From contig CM060709.1 in the NCBI GenBank assembly GCA_030686995.1, forward strand, positions 268,503,057-268,567,056: 64,000 bases of DNA. The letters run 5' to 3'. The DNA comes from Artemisia argyi (Eukaryota; Streptophyta; Magnoliopsida; Asterales; Asteraceae). Below, one piece after another: positions 37,167-45,994 of the stretch. Under the pieces are notes generated by a model. It worked only from the letters and a program-made list of their open reading frames with translations. It made no database searches and was not told the DNA's origin. Each line of letters begins with the position of its first letter. Positions within the stretch are counted from its first letter, which is position 1. A program made the position numbers and the translations under genes.

Positions 37167-38039
37167 GAAACTCTCACAAGCAGTTACTATTATGTAACTT
37201 ATTAATATATTTTACATTACGGCTCTCTTAAAATATAATAACAAAGCATAAAAGCTCATAAGATTTCAATGTTTCAAGAAAGAACCCTCCTTCACATCAT
37301 TAAACTCAATTTTTGAGTTTTTTCCAGAGGAATTCACTAAGATTTCATTATTTTATTGTGTATGTTACTTGTTTTATGATTTTTGTCTTGTTTAAACTTG
37401 AATGAATTATATATAGTATTTTCTTGACTCTTGATTAATAGTAACAATCATGGTTGTCGTTACGATTTTACGATACTGCAAAGCAAAAATGATCCGAATT
37501 TTACATAGGATCTTTGAAAGCTTAGGATCTTATAGGATCCCGATCTTGACCATAGGATCTTAAGATCTAATCCGATCCGATCTGATCCGATCCTACTTTT
37601 CTCGGATAACAAACTAAAAAACTACAATTTTTAGGATTATTTTTTGTATAATTTAAAAAATAACATGTTAATCTTATTAAACATTTCATAATAATAATTT
37701 AAGAGAACATTTCGATGAAATATTCATATAATTTTGTGTTTATAATATATAATAATTTGTAAATTTGTATAATATTACAAAAACTATTAAGAAAATGACA
37801 TTATAGTAGGATCTTAAGATCCCGATCCGATCTTACGATCACGATTTTGCAAAGACGAAAACGATCCCAGGTAGGATCCCGATCTTGAAAACCTTGATAA
37901 CAATAGTAACAGTTAAAGATTTATTTATTTTTTATTTATTACTATTATTATTATTATTATTAATTTCATAAGAGAAAAAACATTTTACACTAGAATGTTT
38001 CAGCCCCCGCCCAATCGATATGCTCAAGCTCCGCCATTA
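37101..38039. mobile_element. Non-autonomous hAT-type element (939 bp)
   Basis: The 8-bp direct repeat TTTGCGAG lies at 37093-37100 and 38040-38047. Inverted ends are left CAATGACGGAG and right (reverse complement) TAATGGCGGAG. A 29-base C run lies at 37138-37166. The end core GGCGGAG resembles that of the element at 35331-36259 (GGCGAAG), so the two may share a transposase source. A second, Mutator-like element is inserted inside. Confidence 0.72.
37446..37901. mobile_element. Mutator-type MITE nested in the hAT element
   Basis: The direct repeat AATAGTAAC lies at 37437-37445 and 37902-37910, giving the 9-bp duplication typical of MULEs. The ends are imperfect inverted repeats (ATCATGGTTGTCG against ATCAAGGTTTTC after a few bases). 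The interior is rich in GATCC/GATCT words (37500-37600 and 37800-37885) arranged as loose inverted copies. Noncoding. Confidence 0.62.
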
Positions 38040-38166
38040 TTTGCGAGAAAACATTATTGATGATGTTCATATCAACTTGAGAGGAACTTAATCCGAAAAT
38101 AAATATAAAAGCTTATGTCACCCAAAATACAAGCTGAAATGCATGGTTTTAAAATGAATGTACCAA

Positions 38167-39123
38167 TCTATACTACCTTATAATGTATTTAGGATATCTA
38201 TATTTAGAAGTCTTAAAATGTTTAAGACCAAAAACATTTCTTTAATAGGAAAGATACATGTACACCACTTTAATACACATAATTTTCAGACTTATAAGAC
38301 AAGAAGTATAGTGTACACCACTTTAATGCACATGTTAAAAAAAAACACAACATTAATGATATTTAATGTAGTCAATTAATTAATTCGTCAATAATCAAAG
38401 GACTTGTGGTCTAGTGGGTGGGGCTTAACTAGTTAAGCGAGCCACAAGTGGGAGTAGTACCGGGTGGGTGACCACCCGGGAAGTCCTCACTTGTGGTCCA
38501 CTTGCAGACCATTTGTTCCGGAGATATATTGCAATGATGGATTCGAAGCTCTTAGACCAAGCCGCTGGGGTTAGAATCCTGAGCATGGCCCGGTTTTCAT
38601 CCGGCTGTTTCTCCAGCAAGGTAACTTGTGTGGAGGCAGTACGGTTTTCGGGGAAAACCCGTTACCACCTGAGATCAGCGTGGACCCGGTTCAGACAACA
38701 TAGTCTGGCGGGGTGGCGATGGGGCCTTCGCTGTCCGCGAAGGTGGTCGATTCTAAGTTGAAATTCACCTTTCAAAAAAAAAAAAAAAAAAAAAATTAAT
38801 TCGTCAATAAATACAATTAATACAATTATTAAAACATCCCTTACATCACAAATACAAATTATCAAGCATATTGTACAACCAAATTAAACACAATTCATAC
38901 ATTAAATGTCACTAATACAAATAATAAAGCAACGAGCCAAATGGGTTTGAGCCCGAACGGGTGCGGGCCAAACAGGCTCGAGCCCGAACGGGCACTACCT
39001 AAACGAAATTCTTAATATACATAAATTTATTGTCAAAAAGTACATAATAAACTAAAATACATGATTCACCGAAAAATTTAATTTCAGGGTACCCGCCGCT
39101 GCAACGCGCGGGTACCCTGCTAG
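38167..39123 (+). mobile_element. Short non-autonomous Helitron
   Basis: The 5' end is TCTATACTACC, preceded by A (38166). The 3' end has a perfect 9-bp stem, GGGTACCCG (39087-39095) with CGGGTACCC (39109-39117), then TG and CTAG, followed by T (39124). That is the Helitron pattern of TC...hairpin...CTAG inserted between A and T with no target duplication. The 3' end is strong. The 5' end is the best of several possible TC positions. It contains no Rep or helicase. Confidence 0.58.
38395..38793 (+). mobile_element. SINE-like retroposon with 5S rRNA-type internal promoter
   Basis: A ~375-bp body ends in a ~20-base poly-A and is bounded by a 17-bp direct repeat, AATTAATTCGTCAATAA (38378-38394 and 38794-38810). 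This is the signature of LINE-mediated retroposition. Positions 38431-38488 match the internal control region of plant 5S rRNA: AGTTAAGCG (box A), then GAGTAGTAC, GGGTGACC and GGGAAGTCCTC (box C) in the correct order and spacing. Just upstream, TGGTCTAGTGGG (38407-38418) also resembles a tRNA-type A box. The 3' part (about 38490-38770) is unfamiliar, GC-richer than its surroundings and noncoding. Confidence 0.75.
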
Positions 39124-39829
39124 TTTGAAAAGTATGTATTCAGTTATTATCTTTGTATAAAGAGTTTATCTACCTTGTTTGTAGCTATTACTACAAACTT
39201 ACCGGTGATAGTGATATTAGTCTAAAAATTTTAGATCAATATTTTTCTAGAAGGATAAATTTAATTTTAAAAAAAACCCTTAGGCTATGCACACTAGTAA
39301 TACTCAACGATTTTCATTTTTACTGTCAAATCAGATTTTTTTCTCTGACGACTTACAGATAACTTTTTATCACATCAAAACGGCTTACGTTACAAAAGCA
39401 TACCCTACAAAAATACATTTTAATTTAATTGAAACACACACAAACATATACACGACCTTGGTCGTGATCTCGACCCAAATACCCTATCGACCATCACCGA
39501 CCAAATCATCATCAAGGCCGACCGACCTGTGCCCAACCATGTGATACCACATAAATATAGTCTTTAAAGCAATAATAAAGAAAATTGAAAGTTTATTTTT
39601 TTTTCCGTTTCAATTATTTATGACAGCTAACTTTTATTTTTCATCACATGATAAGGGCATCTATTTGACGCACTTCCGTTTCAATGCATGATAGCCACTT
39701 ATCATATTGTATTCAAGAATCTACCAAAGCTTGATTGCCACGATGATATATTCTTCCTCGACTATACTAAAGCAATAATTATTGGTCATCATTTTGTTTT
39801 TATCAGAAAATGTGAAAAATGAGAAACTC
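39124..39829. other. Intergenic, no gene seen
   Basis: AT-rich DNA. Small frames here have no recognisable domain. A segment with similarity to 36423-36547 lies at 39648-39765. Confidence 0.5.
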
Positions 39830-40422
39830 TATAGGGGGAGGGAGTGGTCCAAAGTTTACCAAACTTTGCCAAATTGCCACATCATCATCTACCAATCACA
39901 ACCTTCCAACTCAAACTTTACCAAAGTTTACCAAACTTTACCAAAATGGTGGCGGCGGTCACCAAAGTTTACCAAATTCACATTTTCCACATCACATTTA
40001 TTTTTAATATATAAAACCATAAAACATTAAAACCTCTACATTAATTTCTACTTTACAAAGAAGAAGCAGCAAACTTAAGACCAAATTACATAGTCCCATA
40101 TCATCAAACTTAAGACCAAATTACATACATATAAACTGAACCCACAAAGAAGAAGCAGCAACAAAGAAGAAGCAGCCACTTTTTTATGAAGAAGAAGAAG
40201 CAGCAGCAAAGAAGAAGCAGCCACTTTTTTATGAAGAAGAAGAAGCAGCAGCAGCAAAGAAGAAGAAGCAGCAGCAAATGACCGTTTGTGGGCCCAACTT
40301 TTCCTTCGGCAAACTTCACCGATTCCACCCTTGCCCGAATTTTGCCGAAGGGCTGGCGGCGGTGTTACCGAAATTTGCCGAGCTTCACCGAGAGTTTGCC
40401 GAGCCCACTCCCTCCACTCTAA
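39830..40422. mobile_element. MITE-like element with GGAGGGAGTGG ends
   Basis: Left end AGGGGGAGGGAGTGG and right end (reverse complement) GAGTGGAGGGAGTGG are inverted copies. Flanks are TAT and TAA, near the TWA preference of PIF/Harbinger elements but not an exact duplication. The interior has tandem 'tttaccaaac' words (39855-39975) and a purine-rich 'gaagaagaagcagcag' minisatellite (40055-40277). The right part has the related 'ttgccgaa' and 'cttcaccga' words. Noncoding. Confidence 0.5.
40055..40277. repeat. Minisatellite of GAAGAAGCAGCAG units
   Basis: Units of 'aaagaagaagcagc' with interspersed 'cacttttttatgaagaagaag' recur at about 40170 and 40220. The Leu/Cys-rich frames read on the minus strand are artefacts of the repeat. 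Confidence 0.8.
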
Positions 40423-40660
40423 AGTATAAACCTCAAGCGAATTATTACGACCGTACACGCCACAATTAAAGGTCACATGACATAAGAGGATTCCGATGCA
40501 GATAAGTAACTATGGGCGTTTAGTTTGCTAAAATTATGTGTAATTTGTTGTAAATGTAATTTGAATTACATTTCAATCGTGTTTGATTTGAAAAATGGCA
40601 TAAATTGAAATTCAAAATTCTACAAGTTGATATTAGTATTATTTTCTATCGTTGTTATTA

Positions 40661-40690
40661 CTAGTTATAAAGCTCGTGCACGCACGGGAT
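40661..40690 (-). mobile_element. Helitron 3' terminus on the minus strand
   Basis: On the minus strand a GC-rich hairpin (CGTG...CACG, 40675-40686) is followed by TTTATAA and CTAG|T (40664-40660). This matches the layout of the well-supported Helitron end at 45995. I did not find a matching 5' end to the right, so the element's extent is unknown. Confidence 0.5.
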
Positions 40691-40853
40691 TTTAACATAT
40701 TTTTTTATTATAATAAAATAAAATCAAACAATATTAATATTTATTCAACTTAGTCGTAAAAAAATGTACGTCAATTTTTTAACATATTTTTTTCATTACA
40801 TAGATTATCAGTTCCATCCGAGAAAGTTTCATTATGGTTTCAGCACTTCCTAA

Positions 40854-41350
40854 GGGGGTTGGCAACACTTGTGGCACCATATCACCATCCCTCACTCCCA
40901 ACCAATCTCTTTATGCCACATCACTCATTCATTTTTTTCTATCCCTCACCCATTTTTTTGTTGGCATCACTTGTGGCACCACACCCCCATCCATCACTTC
41001 ATTTTTTTTTTTAAATTTCATTAAAAAAAAAAACTAAAATTCCATTAAAATTAATAAAACATTACATAATATTCCTAAAAAACCATAAAATAACTAAATT
41101 TCCATTAAAAACTTAAAAAACATTAAATCCTACAAACTACACGGCCAACCGTATCTGGCGCATATCACGCGTTTCCTTTTGATGACAAAGTCCTTAAAAA
41201 TCGGGTCTGGGATATTGTCGTGCGGGTCCATACCGAATTTCATGTCACGATTGTAGGTCTCCCCATCAAGAAACTTCAAATATTCTTCGTCATTTTTCTT
41301 TTGAACCTCCATCTGCGCCTGCAATAAACTTTGCTTTTCGGCCGTGTAGA
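40854..41350 (-). pseudogene. PIF/Harbinger end with NAM-associated C-terminal domain fragment
   Basis: The end GGGGGTTGGCAACACTTGTG follows TAA (40851-40853), a typical PIF target. Minus-strand coding runs from about 41350 down to 41130: AEKQSLLQAQMEVQKKNDEE, then YLKFLDGETYNRDMKFGMDP, and KRKRVICARYGWPC before the stop. This resembles the NAM-associated C-terminal domain of the Myb-like proteins that accompany PIF/Harbinger elements in plants. The N-terminal Myb part is missing, replaced by an Athila ORF1-like sequence reading the other way. The second element end was not found. Confidence 0.5.
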
Positions 41351-41379
41351 AATCATTAAGAACCTTGAGAGGTGTTATG

Positions 41380-42366
41380 TTCATGAGGGTAGAACCATTG
41401 ATCATACTTTCCTTGCCGGAACCAACATTAGGGAACAACTCTCTTTTATTGGCTTTGATTGTCTCTTATACATAGATGAGCTAATTTGTCCTCGTTTCAT
41501 TCTAGAATTCTATGCTTCCGTGACCCTTAGCACGGATAATGAAGGTCTCATCACTAAACTTCTCTATCAACCAAAATGAGTTTGAAATCACTTTAGCTCA
41601 ATTTGCTCAAGTCCTTCGTGTTCCAAATCGGGGCACATGTCTTTACACTGACAAATGGCCACTTTCAACTCTTGACTCAATCCATGACCGCATTCATCCT
41701 TATGACACCCCTTTAGTGAGCAAAGAGGAAATTCGTGACCATCTTTTTGTTAGGACGACTCATACTAGGAGAACCCGGGGAGGAGAGGAAGTAGCCAAAG
41801 ACCCCTTTGGAATGGAGCTCAATGAGTTGAGACCACAATTCTTGAAGTGGGAGGAAATCATTAGGGTCAATGTCATTAGCACTTTAGGAAATAGGGACCA
41901 CAACAACACTTGTCTTTCCTACATGCTCTATAGTGTTTTCCCCCGACAAACCTTCAATTTAGCCTACTACATTGCCAAAAGGATGGCAAACATCTCAGTT
42001 TAAGGTACCACCGTTCTTCCATACGAGATGCTTCTTACCCGTCTCTTTAGGTTTTGTGAACCCATTCCTCTATCTCCAAAAGGTCGTCGCCTAGATTATT
42101 CTCTCATTCCACACACCTTTGTGCCATTAAGTGATGAGCGAGTCTACAAAGCCAAAGGTAAACGTCCTCACCCTCCAACCTCATCATCATCATCCTCCAT
42201 GAGTGAAGACGACAATCTACCAAACTCTAGGCTCCCTCCTCTTAAGTACTTCTCACAACTTCCAACCATTGAGAATGAGTCGGAGGAGTACAAACAGACC
42301 AAGGGCATGTGGAAATGCTTTGGGAGATACCTTGGGAAGATCTACAAGAAGGTGAACAAGAAATGA
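41380..42366 (+). pseudogene. Athila ORF1-like pseudogene
   Basis: Plus-strand coding in pieces. GRTIDHTFLAGTNIREQLSF and FDCLLYIDELICPRFILEFY lie in one frame (to about 41560). A frame change follows, then EFEITLAQFAQVLRVPNRGT, YTDKWPLSTLD and NRDHNNTCLSYMLYSVF to a stop at 42001-42003. The same frame continues past it with LPYEMLLTRLFRF, a Ser-rich stretch (SSSSSSM) and SEEYKQTKGMWKCFGRYLG, ending at 42366. This order is familiar from Athila-type ORF1/putative plant transposon proteins in Asteraceae. One frameshift and one stop disable it. No RT is nearby, so it is a fragment. Confidence 0.6.
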
Positions 42367-43676
42367 GCAAGATAAGAGGGTGTTTGGCACAAGAGTGCAT
42401 TTAAAAAAGTTGGTCATCAAAACAATGTTATGTTATGATTTTATGATGTCTTAGGATGATATTATGTTGTTGGATTATGTGTGAACTAACCAAACTTGCA
42501 GGGGATAAGAATTTGGTACTATGCTATTTTCACTCTTCGGTTAATATTTTGAGTGCTACAATCGCTCTCTCAAACTATATAGGTAAGCATGTTTCTACCT
42601 GCAATTTTTGTTTCTTTCATCTACAAAAAATTGATTGCTTAAGTTTTAGGAAAAATTTTGGAATTCGGAAAACTCACGTGCTCGTAAAACGCACCCTGTC
42701 TCGATTCTGAGGCTCCACGGATACGGCGGAACCCAACATTTGGTTCCGTCCGTGTTCCAACTTGGTTCCTCCAACTTATCTGCCGACGGATACGACGGAT
42801 CCCAAAAATTGGTTCCGTCTATGTTGTCGCAGGGTTCCGCGGATCATCTACAATTTTTGCTTCTTGATTTTTTTGAATTTTTCTAGCAATTCTTAGGATC
42901 CAAACTTTCTTCCTACATGCTAGTTAGTATTTATCAGTAAGTCTAGAGCTATCTAATCACCCATTAACCTATAGCATCATCATTCCCGCAAAAAATTCAA
43001 AATTTCCTTAACTAACCCAAGGAACCTTTACAATACAAGGAAGGAACCATTCCTTTGGTTCCTCCCAATCCGTGGAACAACCTGACAACATGTATCCACC
43101 ATGATCACATAGCATTTACTTTCCCACTTTGTCTTTCACTCCATCCAACTCCATTGTATTGACTTCCAATGATTTGACAACTTCTTGGAACTCTTCCATA
43201 TGATTAGAAACTTCCAACATTGTATGGATCAACATCAAATCCAAACACCAATTTCCATGTCTTGCTCCTCCTATAAATTGATCAACAATGCATACATCCA
43301 ATTCACACCACCCCATTCACTTCTCTTAAATCTCATACTTCTAATCCTAACAAAGTCTTGCAATGACAAAATCCACCACCTCATCCGAATCATCAAGAAC
43401 AATTAGGAGAACCGCTAGAATAAGTGTAAAACCTTGTTGTTTCAACAAAACTATCTAAATGGTTAGTCAAGGGGTTTGATCATAATGCCACATAACAAAC
43501 ATGTACGAACCTGTGTTGTAGCATATGAGGACTCGGGACGTCGAGAGGTGTTGAATGTATGTTGAGACAAAATATGATTACAAGTAACTTGGCATTTTAC
43601 GTTATGTGTCAAGTTATACGTTTGTCATCAATCAAAACAAACGAGACTGTATAGATTATATATCGTAATATTTGCA
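42367..43676. other. Intergenic or element remnant, no gene supported
   Basis: The first part may be the downstream leader of the Athila fragment. Repeated 'ggttcc' and 'cggatacg.cgga' words occur at 42718-42850 and 43015-43075. A short frame at 43365 (MTKSTTSSESSRTIRR) preceded by CTATAAATT (43272-43280) looks promoter-like but ends after about 22 codons. Confidence 0.45.
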
Positions 43677-44440
43677 CTAACACAAATTAATAATATGTGC
43701 TACATATCGACTATGAAAAAAGACACCGTTGCAAACCGGTTTGCAAATGGTGTTGTTCGACGCATTATCGAAAGATATAGAAAAAACCATTTCTTCTAAA
43801 TCATACGTTTTGATGACACAATCTAAAATAGCATCTAGATTATTGCCGGTATGGGGGTATCCAAACAATTCAAAGACAATCGTACACTTGATCATTACCT
43901 ACGTTTTGGGATTTACCCAACGATCGGTAACATAAAAATACGAATCTGGTGAACTATGCGGAGCCGTCCAAACGTCACACGTTAAATTAACACCGGTTCT
44001 AACGATTGAAATCCTAAAATCATCTCATTTTTAGCCATTTTCCAAATATTTATATAATCACGTCTAAGGGTCATTCGATTTACATGAGTATATCGAGGTT
44101 GAATCGTAACTTGGATAAGCGAGGTCATTCGCTTATTGTCAAAGTGGTCAAAAGGAAATGTTTCTTGTATCACAAATTTTGCCATCCTATCCCGAATCCG
44201 AACCGCCTCGTATTGTCACAACGATCCATCAACCCTCATTGTTGTTCGACTAGAACTCGACGCCGCTTTCAAAACACGACAAATTTCGACATTTGATTTT
44301 TCAACGCGGTATTTCCGTCATGTTTGTATAAACCCCACATTTCTTACATCTCGCATTTTTTTGAACTGTCCGACAGCAAACACAATTCCTAGTTTGACCA
44401 AATCTCCGGGTTTCTATTCGTCTCTAGGTAGAAACCACCG
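43677..44440 (-). pseudogene. hAT transposase remnant (BED-type zinc finger family)
   Basis: Minus strand, in correct order but in different frames. A BED-like finger (ARCKKCG, then YKHDGNTALKNQMSK one frame over) lies at about 44375-44280. FVIQETFPFDHFDNKRM, IQPRYTHVNRMTLRRDYI and FQSLEP occupy 44185-43982. FELFGYPHTGNNLDAIL, SFDNASNNT and HSRYVAHIINLC occupy 43895-43677. These are the N-terminal and middle motifs of RICESLEEPER-like hAT transposases. The C-terminal dimerisation domain is absent, and at least two frameshifts are present. Confidence 0.65.
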
Positions 44441-44632
44441 TAGGTTGGGTTGAAGAATTCCCAACTGAAGCTTAAGATTGCCCACATCCATATGCCATTT
44501 TTAGATAGCCTTTTTGCGTTTTGAGAGTGGTATTGTGTGTTTTGAGAGTGTAAATTACCCCGACACCCAACCTCATAATATATACTAACGATCGGTCATC
44601 GTTCTGATTGGTTGTTGTTGTCTTCCAACGGT

Positions 44633-44760
44633 CAAAACCGGTTTAAACTGGTTTTTAAAATTGGACCTCTTTAAACCGGTTTTCAAACTGGTCGCCAAAC
44701 CGGTTCTAAAACAGGCGGTTCAGTTCAAGGAAACTGATTTTCTCTAAACCGGTTTTCGCT
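44633..44760. repeat. AACCGGTTT-type short repeats
   Basis: Four copies of AAACCGGTT or its near match plus two AACTGGT variants within 130 bases, upstream of the hAT remnant on its strand. Clustered palindromic motifs near the end of a hAT element are often transposase-binding sites, but here that is an inference. Confidence 0.6.
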
Positions 44761-44970
44761 TTTTATTTTATTTTATTTATTTTATTTTTTTTCAAGGATC
44801 GGTTTTCATTTTTTTTTAACTTCTACAGCCAACGTATCATTATTCATCCATAGTGACATAGTATCGCCACCAACATGATTGTTAATTCTGCTCCTCCAAT
44901 GCTACATGGCTACAAGCTTTGGCCCACCACACCTACGTAGCCCAAAAGTTCGGCCGATCACTTTTAGAAA

Positions 44971-45317
44971 CGAAGATAAATAAGTGTGTTTGTTTCAATA
45001 AGATATTTTACGTTTGAATCTGACTACCACATCTTACTGGTAAGAGGTGGCTAGAAAGTCTAAGTCTGAACGAAATAATGTTATTTGTTTTTGTATAATT
45101 GTCCGAATAATTTTAAGTGCTCGTTTATGCAATTTATTTATTAAACCAACACAATGCGATAATAAGTAACTTATATAAATATAAAACAAAACATTTTATC
45201 ATAAATATAACATGGTTAATTAACACAAATCTTCAATCTCTTATAGAGTAAGAGGCAATAAGAAAAACCTCTCACCTCTTATTTAGTAAGATGTTATATG
45301 TCTGACTCGGTCAAACT

Positions 45318-45363
<46 letters not shown>

Positions 45364-45430
45364 ACTAATGTCTGACCACCTCTTATCGCCTCTAAGAATA
45401 AGAGTAAGAGGCTAGTAAAACACACCCTTA
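44971..45430. mobile_element. MITE-like element with AGTGTGTTT/AAACACAC ends
   Basis: Left AAGTGTGTTTGTTT and right (reverse complement) AAGGGTGTGTTTTACT are imperfect inverted ends. Next to them are the subterminal blocks 'tcttactggtaagaggtggctagaaag' and 'cctctaagaataagagtaagaggctag'. It contains a long poly-A (45320-45360). I could not identify a target duplication, so the superfamily is uncertain (hAT most likely). Confidence 0.4.
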
Positions 45431-45994
45431 TTTCATCCCAATTCATAACAATTTGCACAAGGCTTAGAAAAATGGGATCATGATGCTATACACCAATAAA
45501 ATTTCGATCTTGACTTTTGAAAAACATTTTGATTGGTTAAAAGTTATAAATGGCCACGTATTTTGAACAAATTTAATTAGAGTGGAAGGTATGGTTCGTC
45601 GTGGTATCTCGCCAGTCCAACGTGGCTAGCCAAATTGCCTCGCCACAGCTCTTCACGACATCGGGGTCCCTTCGCCACAGCTCGCCACTAGATTGCTCCT
45701 CGTCTGCACGACGAGAGGGTTTTCTGACAAAAGTTGCTGCGAAAAGTGAGCTGTGAGTTGTGAAATGAATAAAAATAAATAAAGTTGTAAGTGGTGGGCC
45801 CCAAATGAGTAAGTTGAGGTTAGTTATGAGTGACGAGAGGTTAGTTGTGAAGAGGTGTTAAGGTGACGTGGCACCCGTGGGTCTCAAACGAGGAGTTTTA
45901 GTTTGTCACGACACCTGTGTACATTTGATTTTGGACTGAAGGAGTATGAGTCTTTCATATTTGATTGTTGCGATGATTACTTTGTTAAAAATTA
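45431..45994. other. Intergenic, possible decayed MITE
   Basis: No gene. The segment 45582-45600 (TTAGAGTGGAAGGTATGG) resembles the end of the MITE at 39830-40422, but no matching right end was found. Confidence 0.4.

Noticed and set aside
38431..38488. A functional 5S rRNA gene
   Set aside because: Only the internal control region is matched. The first ~45 bases of 5S are absent and the sequence continues into unrelated SINE body and poly-A.
40110..40476. Leu/Cys-rich minus-strand frames
   Set aside because: They come from the GAAGAAGCAGCAG minisatellite inside a MITE.
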